This document shows, piece by piece, positions 18,432 through 25,904 of a stretch of DNA of 64,000 nucleotides. Within the stretch, counting starts at the first letter, position 1. Every line of letters begins with the position of its first letter. Below the pieces are notes generated by a model that saw only the letters and a program-made list of their open reading frames with translations, did no database searches and was not told where the DNA came from. Source of the DNA: JAHQVI01 sp963749875 (lineage in GTDB: Bacteria; Pseudomonadota; Alphaproteobacteria; Rhizobiales; Rhodomicrobiaceae); assembly GCA_963749875.1 (NCBI GenBank), contig CAVVOX010000002.1:682001-746000 (forward strand), read 5' to 3'. The position numbers and the translations under genes were made by a program.

Positions 18432-19388
18432 ATGAAGGGTCATTCCGGGGGTTGGCAGACGACGATCGACAGCGATCTGATTCTGTTTGGGACTGGCGTG
18501 CACAGCGGGGCGGAAGCCTCCATCATTCTTCATCCGGCAGAAGCGGGGACGGGGTGGAATTTCGTGGTCGATAATGGCTGCGGCCGCTTGGCGCGCATCC
18601 CGGCCGATTTCCGAATGGTCTCCAACGTCACGCTGTGCACCGTGCTCAGCGATGGAAAGGGCGCTTCGGTCGCAACCGTCGAGCATCTGCTTTCGGCGCT
18701 CCGGGGCATGAACATCGACAATATCGAGATCGAGATCGAAGGCGACGAAGTTCCGGTCATGGACGGCAGCGCTTCCGCCTTTGTCGAGGCCATCGACGAA
18801 GCGGGCGTGCGGGTTCTGGACGAGCCGCGCCGCTGGGTCAAAGTCCTCAAGCCCGTCAGGATCAACTCCGGCGGATCGTCGGCCGAGCTGCGTCCCTATG
18901 ACGGCAGCCGATATGATGTGACGATCGATTTCGACACGCCGCTCATCGGCCGTCAGACCCTCACGCTCGACCTGACCCCGCAAGCCTATCGCCGTGAAAT
19001 CGCCCGCGCCCGAACATTCGGCTTCATGAAAGACGTCAAGGCGCTTTGGAGCGCCGGACGCGCGCTCGGCTCTTCTCTGGAAAATACCGTTGCGCTCGGC
19101 GAGGACCGGATCCTCAATCCGGAAGGCCTGCGCTTCGAGGATGAATTCGTCCGGCATAAGACGCTCGACGCCATCGGCGATCTGGCGCTGGCCGGCGCGC
19201 CGATCCTCGGCGAGTTCCGTTCGAATCGCGGCGGCCACCGGATCAACACCATGATGCTGGACGCGCTCTATCAGGACCGTTCCGCATGGACGGTCGTCGA
19301 GGCCGAATACAGCTACGCGCCGAGCAGGGGCTATGCGGCCGCCGATCTTGGCCTCGCTCAGCCCTTTTTTGCCGCAGATCGAGGCTGA
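18432..19388 (+). CDS. lpxC: UDP-3-O-acyl-N-acetylglucosamine deacetylase LpxC
   Basis: Zinc deacetylase of 318 residues catalysing the committed step of lipid A synthesis. The zinc ligands and catalytic residues are visible: H85 in TVEHLLSAL, H242 and D246 in HKTLDAIGDLAL, and H269 in GGHRINTMML. TFGFMKDV and the substrate-contacting MDGSASAFVEAI are intact. The start ATG 18432 follows a purine-rich stretch (GGGGAAAGA). Location downstream of ftsZ is the standard proteobacterial arrangement. The family is regulated in many species at protein level; nothing here shows how. Confidence 0.97.
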   Translation: MKGHSGGWQTTIDSDLILFGTGVHSGAEASIILHPAEAGTGWNFVVDNGCGRLARIPADFRMVSNVTLCTVLSDGKGASVATVEHLLSALRGMNIDNIEIEIEGDEVPVMDGSASAFVEAIDEAGVRVLDEPRRWVKVLKPVRINSGGSSAELRPYDGSRYDVTIDFDTPLIGRQTLTLDLTPQAYRREIARARTFGFMKDVKALWSAGRALGSSLENTVALGEDRILNPEGLRFEDEFVRHKTLDAIGDLALAGAPILGEFRSNRGGHRINTMMLDALYQDRSAWTVVEAEYSYAPSRGYAAADLGLAQPFFAADRG

Positions 19389-19718
19389 TCTCTCCCTTCG
19401 ACCCCCTTGCCGTCCGCTTTTCCGGAAGCGGGCGGCCTGAGCCTGGGGAAGGGGCTGTTCGAGTTGTAAGCGACGGGAACTCGGGGCAAAAAATAACCAC
19501 AATCCCGATGTTCCGTCTTTCGAGCAACTCGCGTTAGATCAACCCTCGTTCAATTGGACTCAAATGAACGAGGTCAAGTCGATCTATATCGACAAGTCAG
19601 CGCAACTGTCCGCGTCCAATTGGACGCGCGTTGCGCTAGATTTGCGGAGCCGGTAAGGTCGGCAGGGCGCTGTGTCATGGGCCGTGTTCGCTCATCTTCG
19701 AGAGGGGTTAGGAAACGC
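19389..19718. other. lpxC-bamD gap
   Basis: About 330 bases carrying a family A element (19535-19638) and the bamD leader. The apparent 55-codon extension upstream of the bamD lipoprotein signal is mainly translated repeat and was discarded. Confidence 0.6.
19535..19638 (+). repeat. Family A composite palindromic repeat between lpxC and bamD
   Basis: A complete copy: TAGATCAACCCTCGTTCAAT at the left end, its inverse ATGAACGAGG...GATCTA, then AGCGCAACTG...GCGTCCAAT / TGGACGCGCGTTGCGCTA. The copy starts with TAG and ends with CTA. Confidence 0.9.
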
Positions 19719-20579
19719 ATGAACGTCCGGCTTATTCTCAAAGCGGCTGCACTGCTTGTGCTCTCCAGCCAGCTCTCGGCCTGCGCGACCGGGTCGCTCT
19801 TCGGCGGTGACGAGGGGCCGACCGTTGAAACGAAGCCTGCGGATGTCCTTTACAAGGACGCCAACGCCGAGCTTGAATCGGGCGATTACACCAAGGCGGC
19901 GGAGAAATTCGAGGAAGTCGACCGGCAGCATCCCTATTCGAAGGAAGCGGCCCAGGCGACGCTGATGGCCGCCTATTCCTATAAGGAGGCCGACAAGCTT
20001 CCGGAAGCGGTCGCCGCTGCACGTCGCTATCTGACGCTGCATCCGGGCGACAAGGAGGCCGCCCTCGCTCAGCACATTATTGCGTCCGCCTATTATGAGC
20101 GGATCAACGACGCCACGCGCGATCAGAGCGACACCAAAAAGGCGCTGGTTGAGCTGGAGACCCTGGTCAATCGCTATCCGGACAGCCGCTATGTCGAACA
20201 GGCGCGCAAGCGCATCCGGCTGGCGAAGGACGTTCTGGCGGCATCGGAGATGAATGTCGGACGCTGGTACCAGGAGAAGGCCCAATATCTGGCCGCGATC
20301 AACCGCTTCCGCACGGTCGTGTCCAATTATCAGACCACCGCCCATGTCGAGGAAGCGCTGATGCGGCTCACCGAATGCTATTATGCGCTGGGCGTCGTCA
20401 ACGAGGCCCAGACGGCGGCGGCTGTGCTCGGCCACAATTTCCCGGACAGCAAATGGTATAAGGACGCCTATGTGCTGCTTGAATCCAAGGGGCTTGAGCC
20501 GCGCGAGGATACCGGGTCCTGGATCAGCCGCGAGTGGAAGAAGCTGACCACGAGCAGCAGCGGCAGCAGCGCGAGCTGA
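19719..20579 (+). CDS. bamD: Outer membrane assembly lipoprotein BamD
   Basis: Lipoprotein of 286 residues, essential part of the BAM complex that inserts beta-barrel proteins. The signal peptide runs from ATG 19719 to the lipobox LSAC with C22 as acylated cysteine. Five TPR-like helical pairs follow (DANAELESGDYTKAAEKFEE, AAARRYLTLHPGDKEA, YEKAQYLAAINRFRTVV and so on). Start choice is decided by the lipobox and by AGAGGGGTTAGGAA upstream. The C-terminal tail is Ser-rich. recN, its usual alphaproteobacterial neighbour, is absent here; a repeat-rich gap and a protease gene follow. Confidence 0.95.
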   Translation: MNVRLILKAAALLVLSSQLSACATGSLFGGDEGPTVETKPADVLYKDANAELESGDYTKAAEKFEEVDRQHPYSKEAAQATLMAAYSYKEADKLPEAVAAARRYLTLHPGDKEAALAQHIIASAYYERINDATRDQSDTKKALVELETLVNRYPDSRYVEQARKRIRLAKDVLAASEMNVGRWYQEKAQYLAAINRFRTVVSNYQTTAHVEEALMRLTECYYALGVVNEAQTAAAVLGHNFPDSKWYKDAYVLLESKGLEPREDTGSWISREWKKLTTSSSGSSAS

Positions 20580-20769
20580 GGCGCGGCCAATTCGGATCGG
20601 ACCGGTTCCCGGCAGGCGCTGCTCATCTTTCCGCCTATTAAGCGTTCGCATCTCGTCACCCCGAATTCTCTCCAAAGGGAGCGAGGGCTGACGGCGCAAG
20701 CCCGACCGATTCGGCTTAAACAGTACACTGATCCTGCCAAGCCCCCGACGTCACTTCCGCTTAGAGCGT

Positions 20770-20848
20770 GTTAAGGTGAGAGGGACTTATAGAAAGAAAT
20801 CAGCACCTTAACCCCTCACCCCAACCCTCTCCCAATGGGAGAGGGAGT
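20770..20848. repeat. Family B palindromic unit downstream of bamD
   Basis: TTAAGGTG (from 20771) and CACCTTAA (ending 20811) form outer inverted arms; the inner unit is CCCCTCACCCCAACCCTCTC followed by CCAATGGGAGAGGG. It matches the right part of the 40540-40684 element closely. Confidence 0.75.
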
Positions 20849-20894
20849 GAAGCGAATACTTCCGCTTCAGGCGAACTCCACTCAACGCAGGCGT

Positions 20895-21000
20895 TAGATC
20901 AACCCTCGTTCAAGTGAAATCACTTGGACGAGGTTAAGTTGATCTATTTCAATAAGTTAACGCAACTGTTCCCACGTCCATCCCCGCCTTCGGGGGGATG
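20895..21000 (+). repeat. Family A repeat upstream of the subtilase gene
   Basis: Module 1 is complete (TAGATCAACCCTCGTTCAAG...CACTTGGACGAGG...GTTGATCTA). Module 2 begins (AACGCAACTGTTCCC) but its right arm is replaced by GGGGGGATGAG, so the copy is degenerate at the 3' end. Confidence 0.85.
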
Positions 21001-21176
21001 AGAATCTCATCTGATCTCGCTCTCGATCAAGAAGAACGATAGAAGTTCTGCAGCTTTTCTGCTTAGATGGGTCATATTAAGAGTAGCGGAACGGGCGAGA
21101 CGGAGAGGATCTGTGCGTTTCCACGCCAACTCGTCGAAGTAGCTGGCGGCAAAGCGCTGAGGGTTTGAGGGAACCG

Positions 21177-23489
21177 ATGACCGGAGATGGGAGAGACCCG
21201 CTGCGCAGAGGGGACTCCGCAGCCGGGGACCGGCACTGTCGGAACGCCAATCCGATACGGGTCGCTGCTGCTACCGCCATCGTTCTGCTTGCCTTGGCAT
21301 TCCTCATCGAGCATGTCGCACCAGGCGGCTTTTCCGTCACCTCATCTGCCTTTGCTCAGGGCAATGGCAATGGGAAGGCGAAAGGCCTCGGAAATGGGAA
21401 CGGGAATGGCGTCGGCAACGGGAATGGCAACGGTGTTGGAAATGGTGTCGGGAATGGCGTTGGAAACGGGAACGGTAACGGTGCGGGCAACGGCAACGGT
21501 GTCGGCAATGGAAATGCGAACGGCGTCGGAAACGGGAACGGAAACGGGAACGGTCTCGGCAAAGCGAACGGTATCACGAACGGAAACGGTCTCGGGATTG
21601 GCCTGGGGAACGGCGTGGGCGTCGGCATCGGTATCGGAAACGACAACACGATTGGCGTAGGGCTGGGCATTAGCCTGGGAAGCGGAAGTAGCGGCGTTGA
21701 CCAGAAACCGGGAAATGGACAGCGGGCATTAGGCAACGCATTCGACGATCAGGGCTTTCCCCGATGGGGCTCCGCCGGCGACAAGAAGGACGGCCCCGAG
21801 GCGCTCGATCTGGGCGAGCAGTTCGATCTCAAACAGATCGGGAAAGACCTCGGCGGCGATGTCGATGAGCTTAGCAAGCTGTTGGATCCGGGCGTTTCCG
21901 AGGCAGGCGGGGAGCCGAATCTCGATGTCGGCAATGGACGCGGTCCCGGAAATGCCCCTCGCGGAGGCGCCGCCACCAAGCAGAAGCCGGCGAGCCCGTC
22001 AAAGGCCGCGAAAACCACCGGCGAGGGCAATGGCAAAGCCCTGGGCCTGACGAAGGTGAAAAGTAATAACGGCAAGGCCCTGGGCCTGACGAAGGTGAAA
22101 AGTAATAACGGCAAGGCCTTGGGCCTGACGAAGGTGAAAAGCAACAACGGCAAGGCCCTGGGCCTGACGAAGGTGAAAAGCAACAACGGCAAGGCCCTGG
22201 GCCTGATCAAGAAGGAGCAGGAGGACCAGGAAGAGGACAATGTCTCGCCGGCTGTGACGAATGAGGAGCGGTCCCCGGACTCGGACGGGACGGTCTTGCC
22301 CATCAGCCCGGGATCTTATATGCCGCAAGAGGTCCTCGCGCTCGGCCTCAGCTCCGCCGGCAGCATTCGCGCCAGGCAGCTCGGATTCTCCTCGAGCGAT
22401 ACGGGTCTGGAGCAGGAGGAGGGGACGCTCGTCACGCTCTATGCGCCCGAAGGGCTCGACGCGCTGCAGGCTATTGCGCTCCTGCGCCGGGAGCTGCCGC
22501 GCGAGTCCTTCCATTTGAACCGCATCTATCGCCCCTATCATACGGCAACGACGGGTGATCCCGACGGCAAGCCGCAGACGGATCACGGTGGCTCTCAAGG
22601 CGGCGGAAAATGTCCCGGCGACAGGTGCTATAGCCGGACCGCCATCGGGTGGAAGGACAAGTTTGCCGACTGCGCGCGCGGCATCAATGTCGGCGTTATC
22701 GATACCGATGTCGATTTGAAGCACCCGACTTTTGCCGATCAGAAGATCATCCGTAAGGCTTTCCTGGCGGAGGGAAAACGATCATCGCCAAACGCGCATG
22801 GCACCGGCATCCTCGCCCTTCTGGCGGGACGTCCTGACAGCACCACGCCCGGTCTCATTCCGGAAGCCAGGTTCTTCGTGGCGAATGTCTTCTTCACGGA
22901 CGACAATGGCGAGACGATTACCGATACGGTCTCCCTGCTTAAATCTCTGGAGTGGATGAACGCCTCAGCGGCGAGGCTGGTCAATATGAGCTTCTCGGGG
23001 CCCGAGGACGATCTCGTCGAGACGCGCCTCAGGGCCATGCGCGCGCAGGGATTTGTCTTCGCGGCCGCTGCCGGAAATGAGGGGCCCGCCGCCGCTCCGA
23101 CCTATCCGGCCGCCTATCCGGAGGTTGTCGCCGTGACGGCGGTGGCGAAGGATATGCACATCTATGCGTCCGCCAATCGCGGCCGCTACATCGACCTCGC
23201 CGCGCCCGGCGTCGACATCTGGACGGCGATACCCGATGCGCGGGAGGGCTATCGCACGGGCACCTCGTTTGCGACGCCATTCGCGACCGCCGTGCTGGCG
23301 CTGCAGCGGCCCGAGATGATGTCGGCGCCGAAGGACAAAATGCTCGACCAGTTGCGGACGGTGAAGCTGGGGTCGCAGGGGCGCGCCGAGATCTATGGCC
23401 GCGGTCTACTGCAGGCGCCGGGCGAATGCCCCGACACAGGCGCAGCGCTATCGAGCTGGACGCCCCTTCAACACTCCGTCCGGCAATAG
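21177..23489 (+). CDS. Secreted S8 (subtilisin-family) serine protease with Gly-Asn-rich repeat domain
   Basis: A 770-residue exported protein. A hydrophobic signal segment (residues 28-44) ends at the likely cleavage site SAFA60-Q. Residues 61 to about 180 are an almost pure Gly-Asn repeat (GNGNGVGN...). Residues about 286-345 hold four copies of a 13-residue KALGLTKVKSNNG unit. The C-terminal half is a subtilase domain with D509 (VIDTD), H541 (NAHGTGI) and S697 (GTSFATP), plus AAGNEGPAAAP with the oxyanion asparagine, so it should be active. I used ATG 21177 (GAGGGA upstream); TTG 21165 is an alternative. It runs convergently into the anti-sigma gene with 15 bp between the stops. Substrate unknown. 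Confidence 0.88.
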   Translation: MTGDGRDPLRRGDSAAGDRHCRNANPIRVAAATAIVLLALAFLIEHVAPGGFSVTSSAFAQGNGNGKAKGLGNGNGNGVGNGNGNGVGNGVGNGVGNGNGNGAGNGNGVGNGNANGVGNGNGNGNGLGKANGITNGNGLGIGLGNGVGVGIGIGNDNTIGVGLGISLGSGSSGVDQKPGNGQRALGNAFDDQGFPRWGSAGDKKDGPEALDLGEQFDLKQIGKDLGGDVDELSKLLDPGVSEAGGEPNLDVGNGRGPGNAPRGGAATKQKPASPSKAAKTTGEGNGKALGLTKVKSNNGKALGLTKVKSNNGKALGLTKVKSNNGKALGLTKVKSNNGKALGLIKKEQEDQEEDNVSPAVTNEERSPDSDGTVLPISPGSYMPQEVLALGLSSAGSIRARQLGFSSSDTGLEQEEGTLVTLYAPEGLDALQAIALLRRELPRESFHLNRIYRPYHTATTGDPDGKPQTDHGGSQGGGKCPGDRCYSRTAIGWKDKFADCARGINVGVIDTDVDLKHPTFADQKIIRKAFLAEGKRSSPNAHGTGILALLAGRPDSTTPGLIPEARFFVANVFFTDDNGETITDTVSLLKSLEWMNASAARLVNMSFSGPEDDLVETRLRAMRAQGFVFAAAAGNEGPAAAPTYPAAYPEVVAVTAVAKDMHIYASANRGRYIDLAAPGVDIWTAIPDAREGYRTGTSFATPFATAVLALQRPEMMSAPKDKMLDQLRTVKLGSQGRAEIYGRGLLQAPGECPDTGAALSSWTPLQHSVRQ
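22032..22209 (+). repeat. 39 bp tandem repeat inside the subtilase gene
   Basis: Units begin at 22032, 22071, 22110 and 22149, with a partial fifth unit at 22188. Each encodes KALGLTKVKSNNG shifted by one residue. Units 1-2 end in AGTAATAAC and units 3-4 in AGCAACAAC; otherwise they are nearly identical, indicating recent duplication by slippage or unequal exchange. Copy number is likely to vary among strains. Confidence 0.93.
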
Positions 23490-23504
23490 GCGGCCTGTCT
23501 CCGG

Positions 23505-24713
23505 CTATTTCTTCCAGCCCTTGTTCATGATCGCGGCTTCATCCTCTCCCACCACGGGATCGCCGGCGATAAGCGCACGGACGACAGCGTCCATGGCCGC
23601 ATCGGCGCCTGCGCCGGCCGGGATCGTTTGATCGGCAGCCGAGGGCGACGGCGGAACCAGCGCCTGGACCTTGACCACCCATTCCTCGCCCATACGGCAG
23701 GTGACGCCGGAATAGCGCGCAGCCGATGCGGCCGCGATCCGATATTGCCGGCAATAATCGCCGTCCTGGTCCTGAAAGGTCATCTTGATGCCCAGCCGCA
23801 GCTCGCCGTCGTCCGGGATTGCGGCGGTCGGCGCGCCGCTCGGCAAGCTGTTCAGCGCCTCCTGCAGCGGCCCGCGAGCGAGCAAACGACCGTCTTCGAT
23901 GCTGACGAGATTGTCCAATCCGATGGCGCCGGTTTCCGGTCCTCCACGAAGCAGCCAGCCGACTCCGATCCCCAGGAGAAGCGCCACGCTTGCGGCAAGG
24001 CTGGCCGACTGCGTCCAGATGTCCCGAAGCTGCCGCCGCGATGGCGAGGCCTTCCGGCCCAGCCTGCGAAGTTCGTGAAGGGTCATTGCGAGACCGGCGG
24101 GCTCTGCATCGCTGGCGACCAGGCAAATGCAATCGACGTTACCGGAGGCGCGCGGTTGAAGGCCGGTCTCCTCCGTCCAGTCGATGACGTCGCCGCGAAG
24201 GTAATCGCCGGTCTTGTTGGTGACAGCGCCTTGCAGCACGAGGGCGAGGCCGATCTCTGTCGCGCGCGGAGCCTTGGGAAGACACTGGCCCGGCCTGAGC
24301 TGCAGCAATCGCATCTGGCCTGAGCCTTTCGGCAGATCGATCCGATATTGCTGCACGCCGTTCACAACGGTCTCCCAAGGCACCTCCTCCCCGCCGTTCA
24401 TGCCGATATAGTCGGCAAGCGGCGGCGGTATTAGCGCCCTTTCGATATCCGGCGGCTGATCGGGCTCAGGCTCTCCGGCGATTTGCTCGGCGGACCACTG
24501 CGCGAGGGCGTCCTCTGTGCGTGCGTGATCAACGGATGCGGTCTCCAGCCGCTCCAGCATCAGGCCGCCCAAAATTTCGAACCGGCGGGCGTTTTCCGCA
24601 CAATCCCGGCACGTAGTGAGATGGCAGGCAACGACGCAGGCGACCGCATTCGGAAGCGTGCCGGCCGCATAGGAGATGAGCGTTTCGGGAAGCGGGTGAT
24701 GGCGGGGTGTCAT
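23505..24713 (-). CDS. ChrR-like anti-sigma factor fused to a transmembrane and extracytoplasmic domain
   Basis: A 402-residue protein overlapping its ECF sigma gene by 4 bp. The N-terminus has the zinc anti-sigma pattern H6, H31, C35, C38, the same positions as in Rhodobacter ChrR. Residues about 125-205 resemble the ChrR cupin (MRLLQLRPGQ, VLQGAVTNKTGDY, GDVIDW), but the expected HxHxxxE and later His metal ligands read PKAPRATE and GLQPR, so the cupin metal site looks lost. Unlike ChrR, one transmembrane helix follows (about 238-257) and a C-terminal domain with DYCRQYRIAA and GVTCRMGEEW, similar to 17-kDa surface-antigen repeats. Likely holds the sigma factor inactive and senses an envelope signal; this is inference. 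Confidence 0.75.
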   Translation of the reverse strand: MTPRHHPLPETLISYAAGTLPNAVACVVACHLTTCRDCAENARRFEILGGLMLERLETASVDHARTEDALAQWSAEQIAGEPEPDQPPDIERALIPPPLADYIGMNGGEEVPWETVVNGVQQYRIDLPKGSGQMRLLQLRPGQCLPKAPRATEIGLALVLQGAVTNKTGDYLRGDVIDWTEETGLQPRASGNVDCICLVASDAEPAGLAMTLHELRRLGRKASPSRRQLRDIWTQSASLAASVALLLGIGVGWLLRGGPETGAIGLDNLVSIEDGRLLARGPLQEALNSLPSGAPTAAIPDDGELRLGIKMTFQDQDGDYCRQYRIAAASAARYSGVTCRMGEEWVVKVQALVPPSPSAADQTIPAGAGADAAMDAVVRALIAGDPVVGEDEAAIMNKGWKK

Positions 24714-25243
24714 GCGTCGCGCTCCCCGGCGAAGCGCAGATTTTCAAACGCAAGACGCATACGGGATTTTACGGTGCCGAGCGGCAAGCCCAGTTTCGAG
24801 GCGATCTCGGTCTGAGACAGCCCCTCGACGAAGGACAGTTGGAGGACCTGCAATTGCTCCGGCGGCAGCGTGCCGAGCGCACGCTCGATTTCGCTTCGTT
24901 CCTGCTCCCAGGATCGCAATTCCGTCGTGCTGTTCTGCAGCTGCTTCATCGTTTCGAACGCTTGGCAATCGCGCTGCCACACAGCTTGTTTGCGCAGCCG
25001 GTCGATGTGGAGATTCCGTGCAATAGCATAGATCCAGGCGGAAATTGTGCCTTTGTCGGACGAGTACTGATCCGATTTACGCCATACAGCAAGCATCGTG
25101 TCCTGAGCGATCTCTTCTGCGGTTTCCTTGTGGGCGCCTTGGCGAATAAGCATCGCCCTGACCTTTGGGAAAAAGGTCAGAAATAAATATCGGAAGACGC
25201 GATCGTCCTCCGGGTTGGAGATTTCCTTGGGTTGATCGCCCAT
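24710..25243 (-). CDS. ECF-family RNA polymerase sigma factor (ChrR-partnered RpoE type)
   Basis: A 177-residue group 4 sigma factor. Region 2 is FFPKVRAMLIRQGAHKETAEEIAQDTMLAVWRK... with the DNA-melting/-10 segment TISAWIYAIARNLHIDRLRK; region 4 is LSQTEIASKLGLPLGTVKSR. Short linker, no other domain. It overlaps the downstream anti-sigma gene by 4 bp (ATGA type), so both are co-translated. The partner's zinc motif suggests the ECF group that includes RpoE/ChrR, which answers singlet oxygen in Rhodobacter. The actual inducing signal here cannot be read from the sequence. No convincing autoregulated promoter was seen. Confidence 0.9.
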   Translation of the reverse strand: MGDQPKEISNPEDDRVFRYLFLTFFPKVRAMLIRQGAHKETAEEIAQDTMLAVWRKSDQYSSDKGTISAWIYAIARNLHIDRLRKQAVWQRDCQAFETMKQLQNSTTELRSWEQERSEIERALGTLPPEQLQVLQLSFVEGLSQTEIASKLGLPLGTVKSRMRLAFENLRFAGERDA

Positions 25244-25613
25244 ACCCGCCCCAGGTCCGGGTCATCTGGCCAGAACGAAGCTTGTCACCACCGAACGTGT
25301 GAGAATAGTTCACCCACATCCGGATCAAAGCACATTCTTGCCGGCCAATCGAGCCGGTTTGATGAATGACCAGGAGACCAGCCGACCCGATGCAAACCGG
25401 ACACAGCTCCGTCCGGAACGGCGGGCGGTGCCGAAGCCGGCGGCGACGGCGCGCTTGCGCGTTCCGCCCGCCCATCATTGCCGCATTGCAGCAAATACCG
25501 TTGAATGGAGCGGGGTGCGGGAGTTGCGCGGGAGGCCGAGCGGCGTTATCTGTTTCGCGAGTGGGCTGCCTTTTCGCAGCCGCAACCAAGATCGCTTTTC
25601 CGAAGGACAGCTT
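25244..25613. other. Divergent control region between the ECF sigma gene and gatC
   Basis: About 370 bases, with the sigma gene leaving to the left and gatC to the right. It should hold both promoters. I found no clear -35/-10 pair, hairpin or repeat. The gatC frame is open back to 25299, but the upstream codons do not resemble GatC. Confidence 0.4.
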
Positions 25614-25901
25614 ATGAAGGTCGATGAGGCCACGGTTCGGCACGTCGCACGGCTTGCGCGTATCAAGGTCACCGAGAAAGAAGCCAAGAGCCTGCAAAAG
25701 GAGCTGAGCGCGATTCTCGACTGGGTCGAGCAGCTCGGCGAGGTCGATACGGCGGGTGTCGAGCCGATGACCCGCGTGGAGGCGATGGCGCTGAAGAAAC
25801 GCGAGGATAAGGTGACCGACGGGGGCATCCCGGATCTGATCGTGAAGAATGCGCCGCTGACGGAGGATTACTTCTTCCTGGTGCCGAAAGTGGTGGAGTA
25901 G
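25614..25901 (+). CDS. gatC: Glutamyl/aspartyl-tRNA amidotransferase subunit C
   Basis: Small 95-residue subunit that stabilises GatA-GatB. The sequence MKVDEATVRHVARLARI and the C-terminal APLTEDYFFLVPKVVE are typical GatC. GatCAB converts misacylated Glu-tRNA(Gln) and Asp-tRNA(Asn) to the amides, replacing direct synthetases. ATG 25614 has AAGGACAG upstream; the longer frame from 25299 was rejected. gatA starts three bases after the stop. Confidence 0.95.
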   Translation: MKVDEATVRHVARLARIKVTEKEAKSLQKELSAILDWVEQLGEVDTAGVEPMTRVEAMALKKREDKVTDGGIPDLIVKNAPLTEDYFFLVPKVVE

Positions 25902-25904
25902 GCC

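Larger units (their letters stand above)
20580..21176. other. bamD-subtilase gap rich in repeats
   Basis: About 600 bases without a gene. It contains a family B unit (20770-20848), a family A copy (20895-21000), and about 170 bases (21001-21176) that should hold the protease promoter. A GGAAC at about 21088 followed 17 bases later by TCTG vaguely resembles an ECF-type promoter, but this is weak. Confidence 0.5.

Noticed and set aside
19554..19718. 55-residue N-terminal extension of BamD
   Set aside because: Mainly encoded by a family A repeat; the lipoprotein signal with lipobox starts at ATG 19719.
21353..21740. Minus-strand Pro-rich ORF (PFPFPTP repeats)
   Set aside because: It is the complement of the Gly-Asn repeat coding sequence of the protease.
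22032..22209. Tandem repeats as a possible CRISPR array
   Set aside because: The 39 bp units are contiguous with no spacers and are translated in frame within the protease.
25299..25613. 105-residue extension of GatC
   Set aside because: No similarity to GatC, whose conserved start is at ATG 25614 with a ribosome-binding site.
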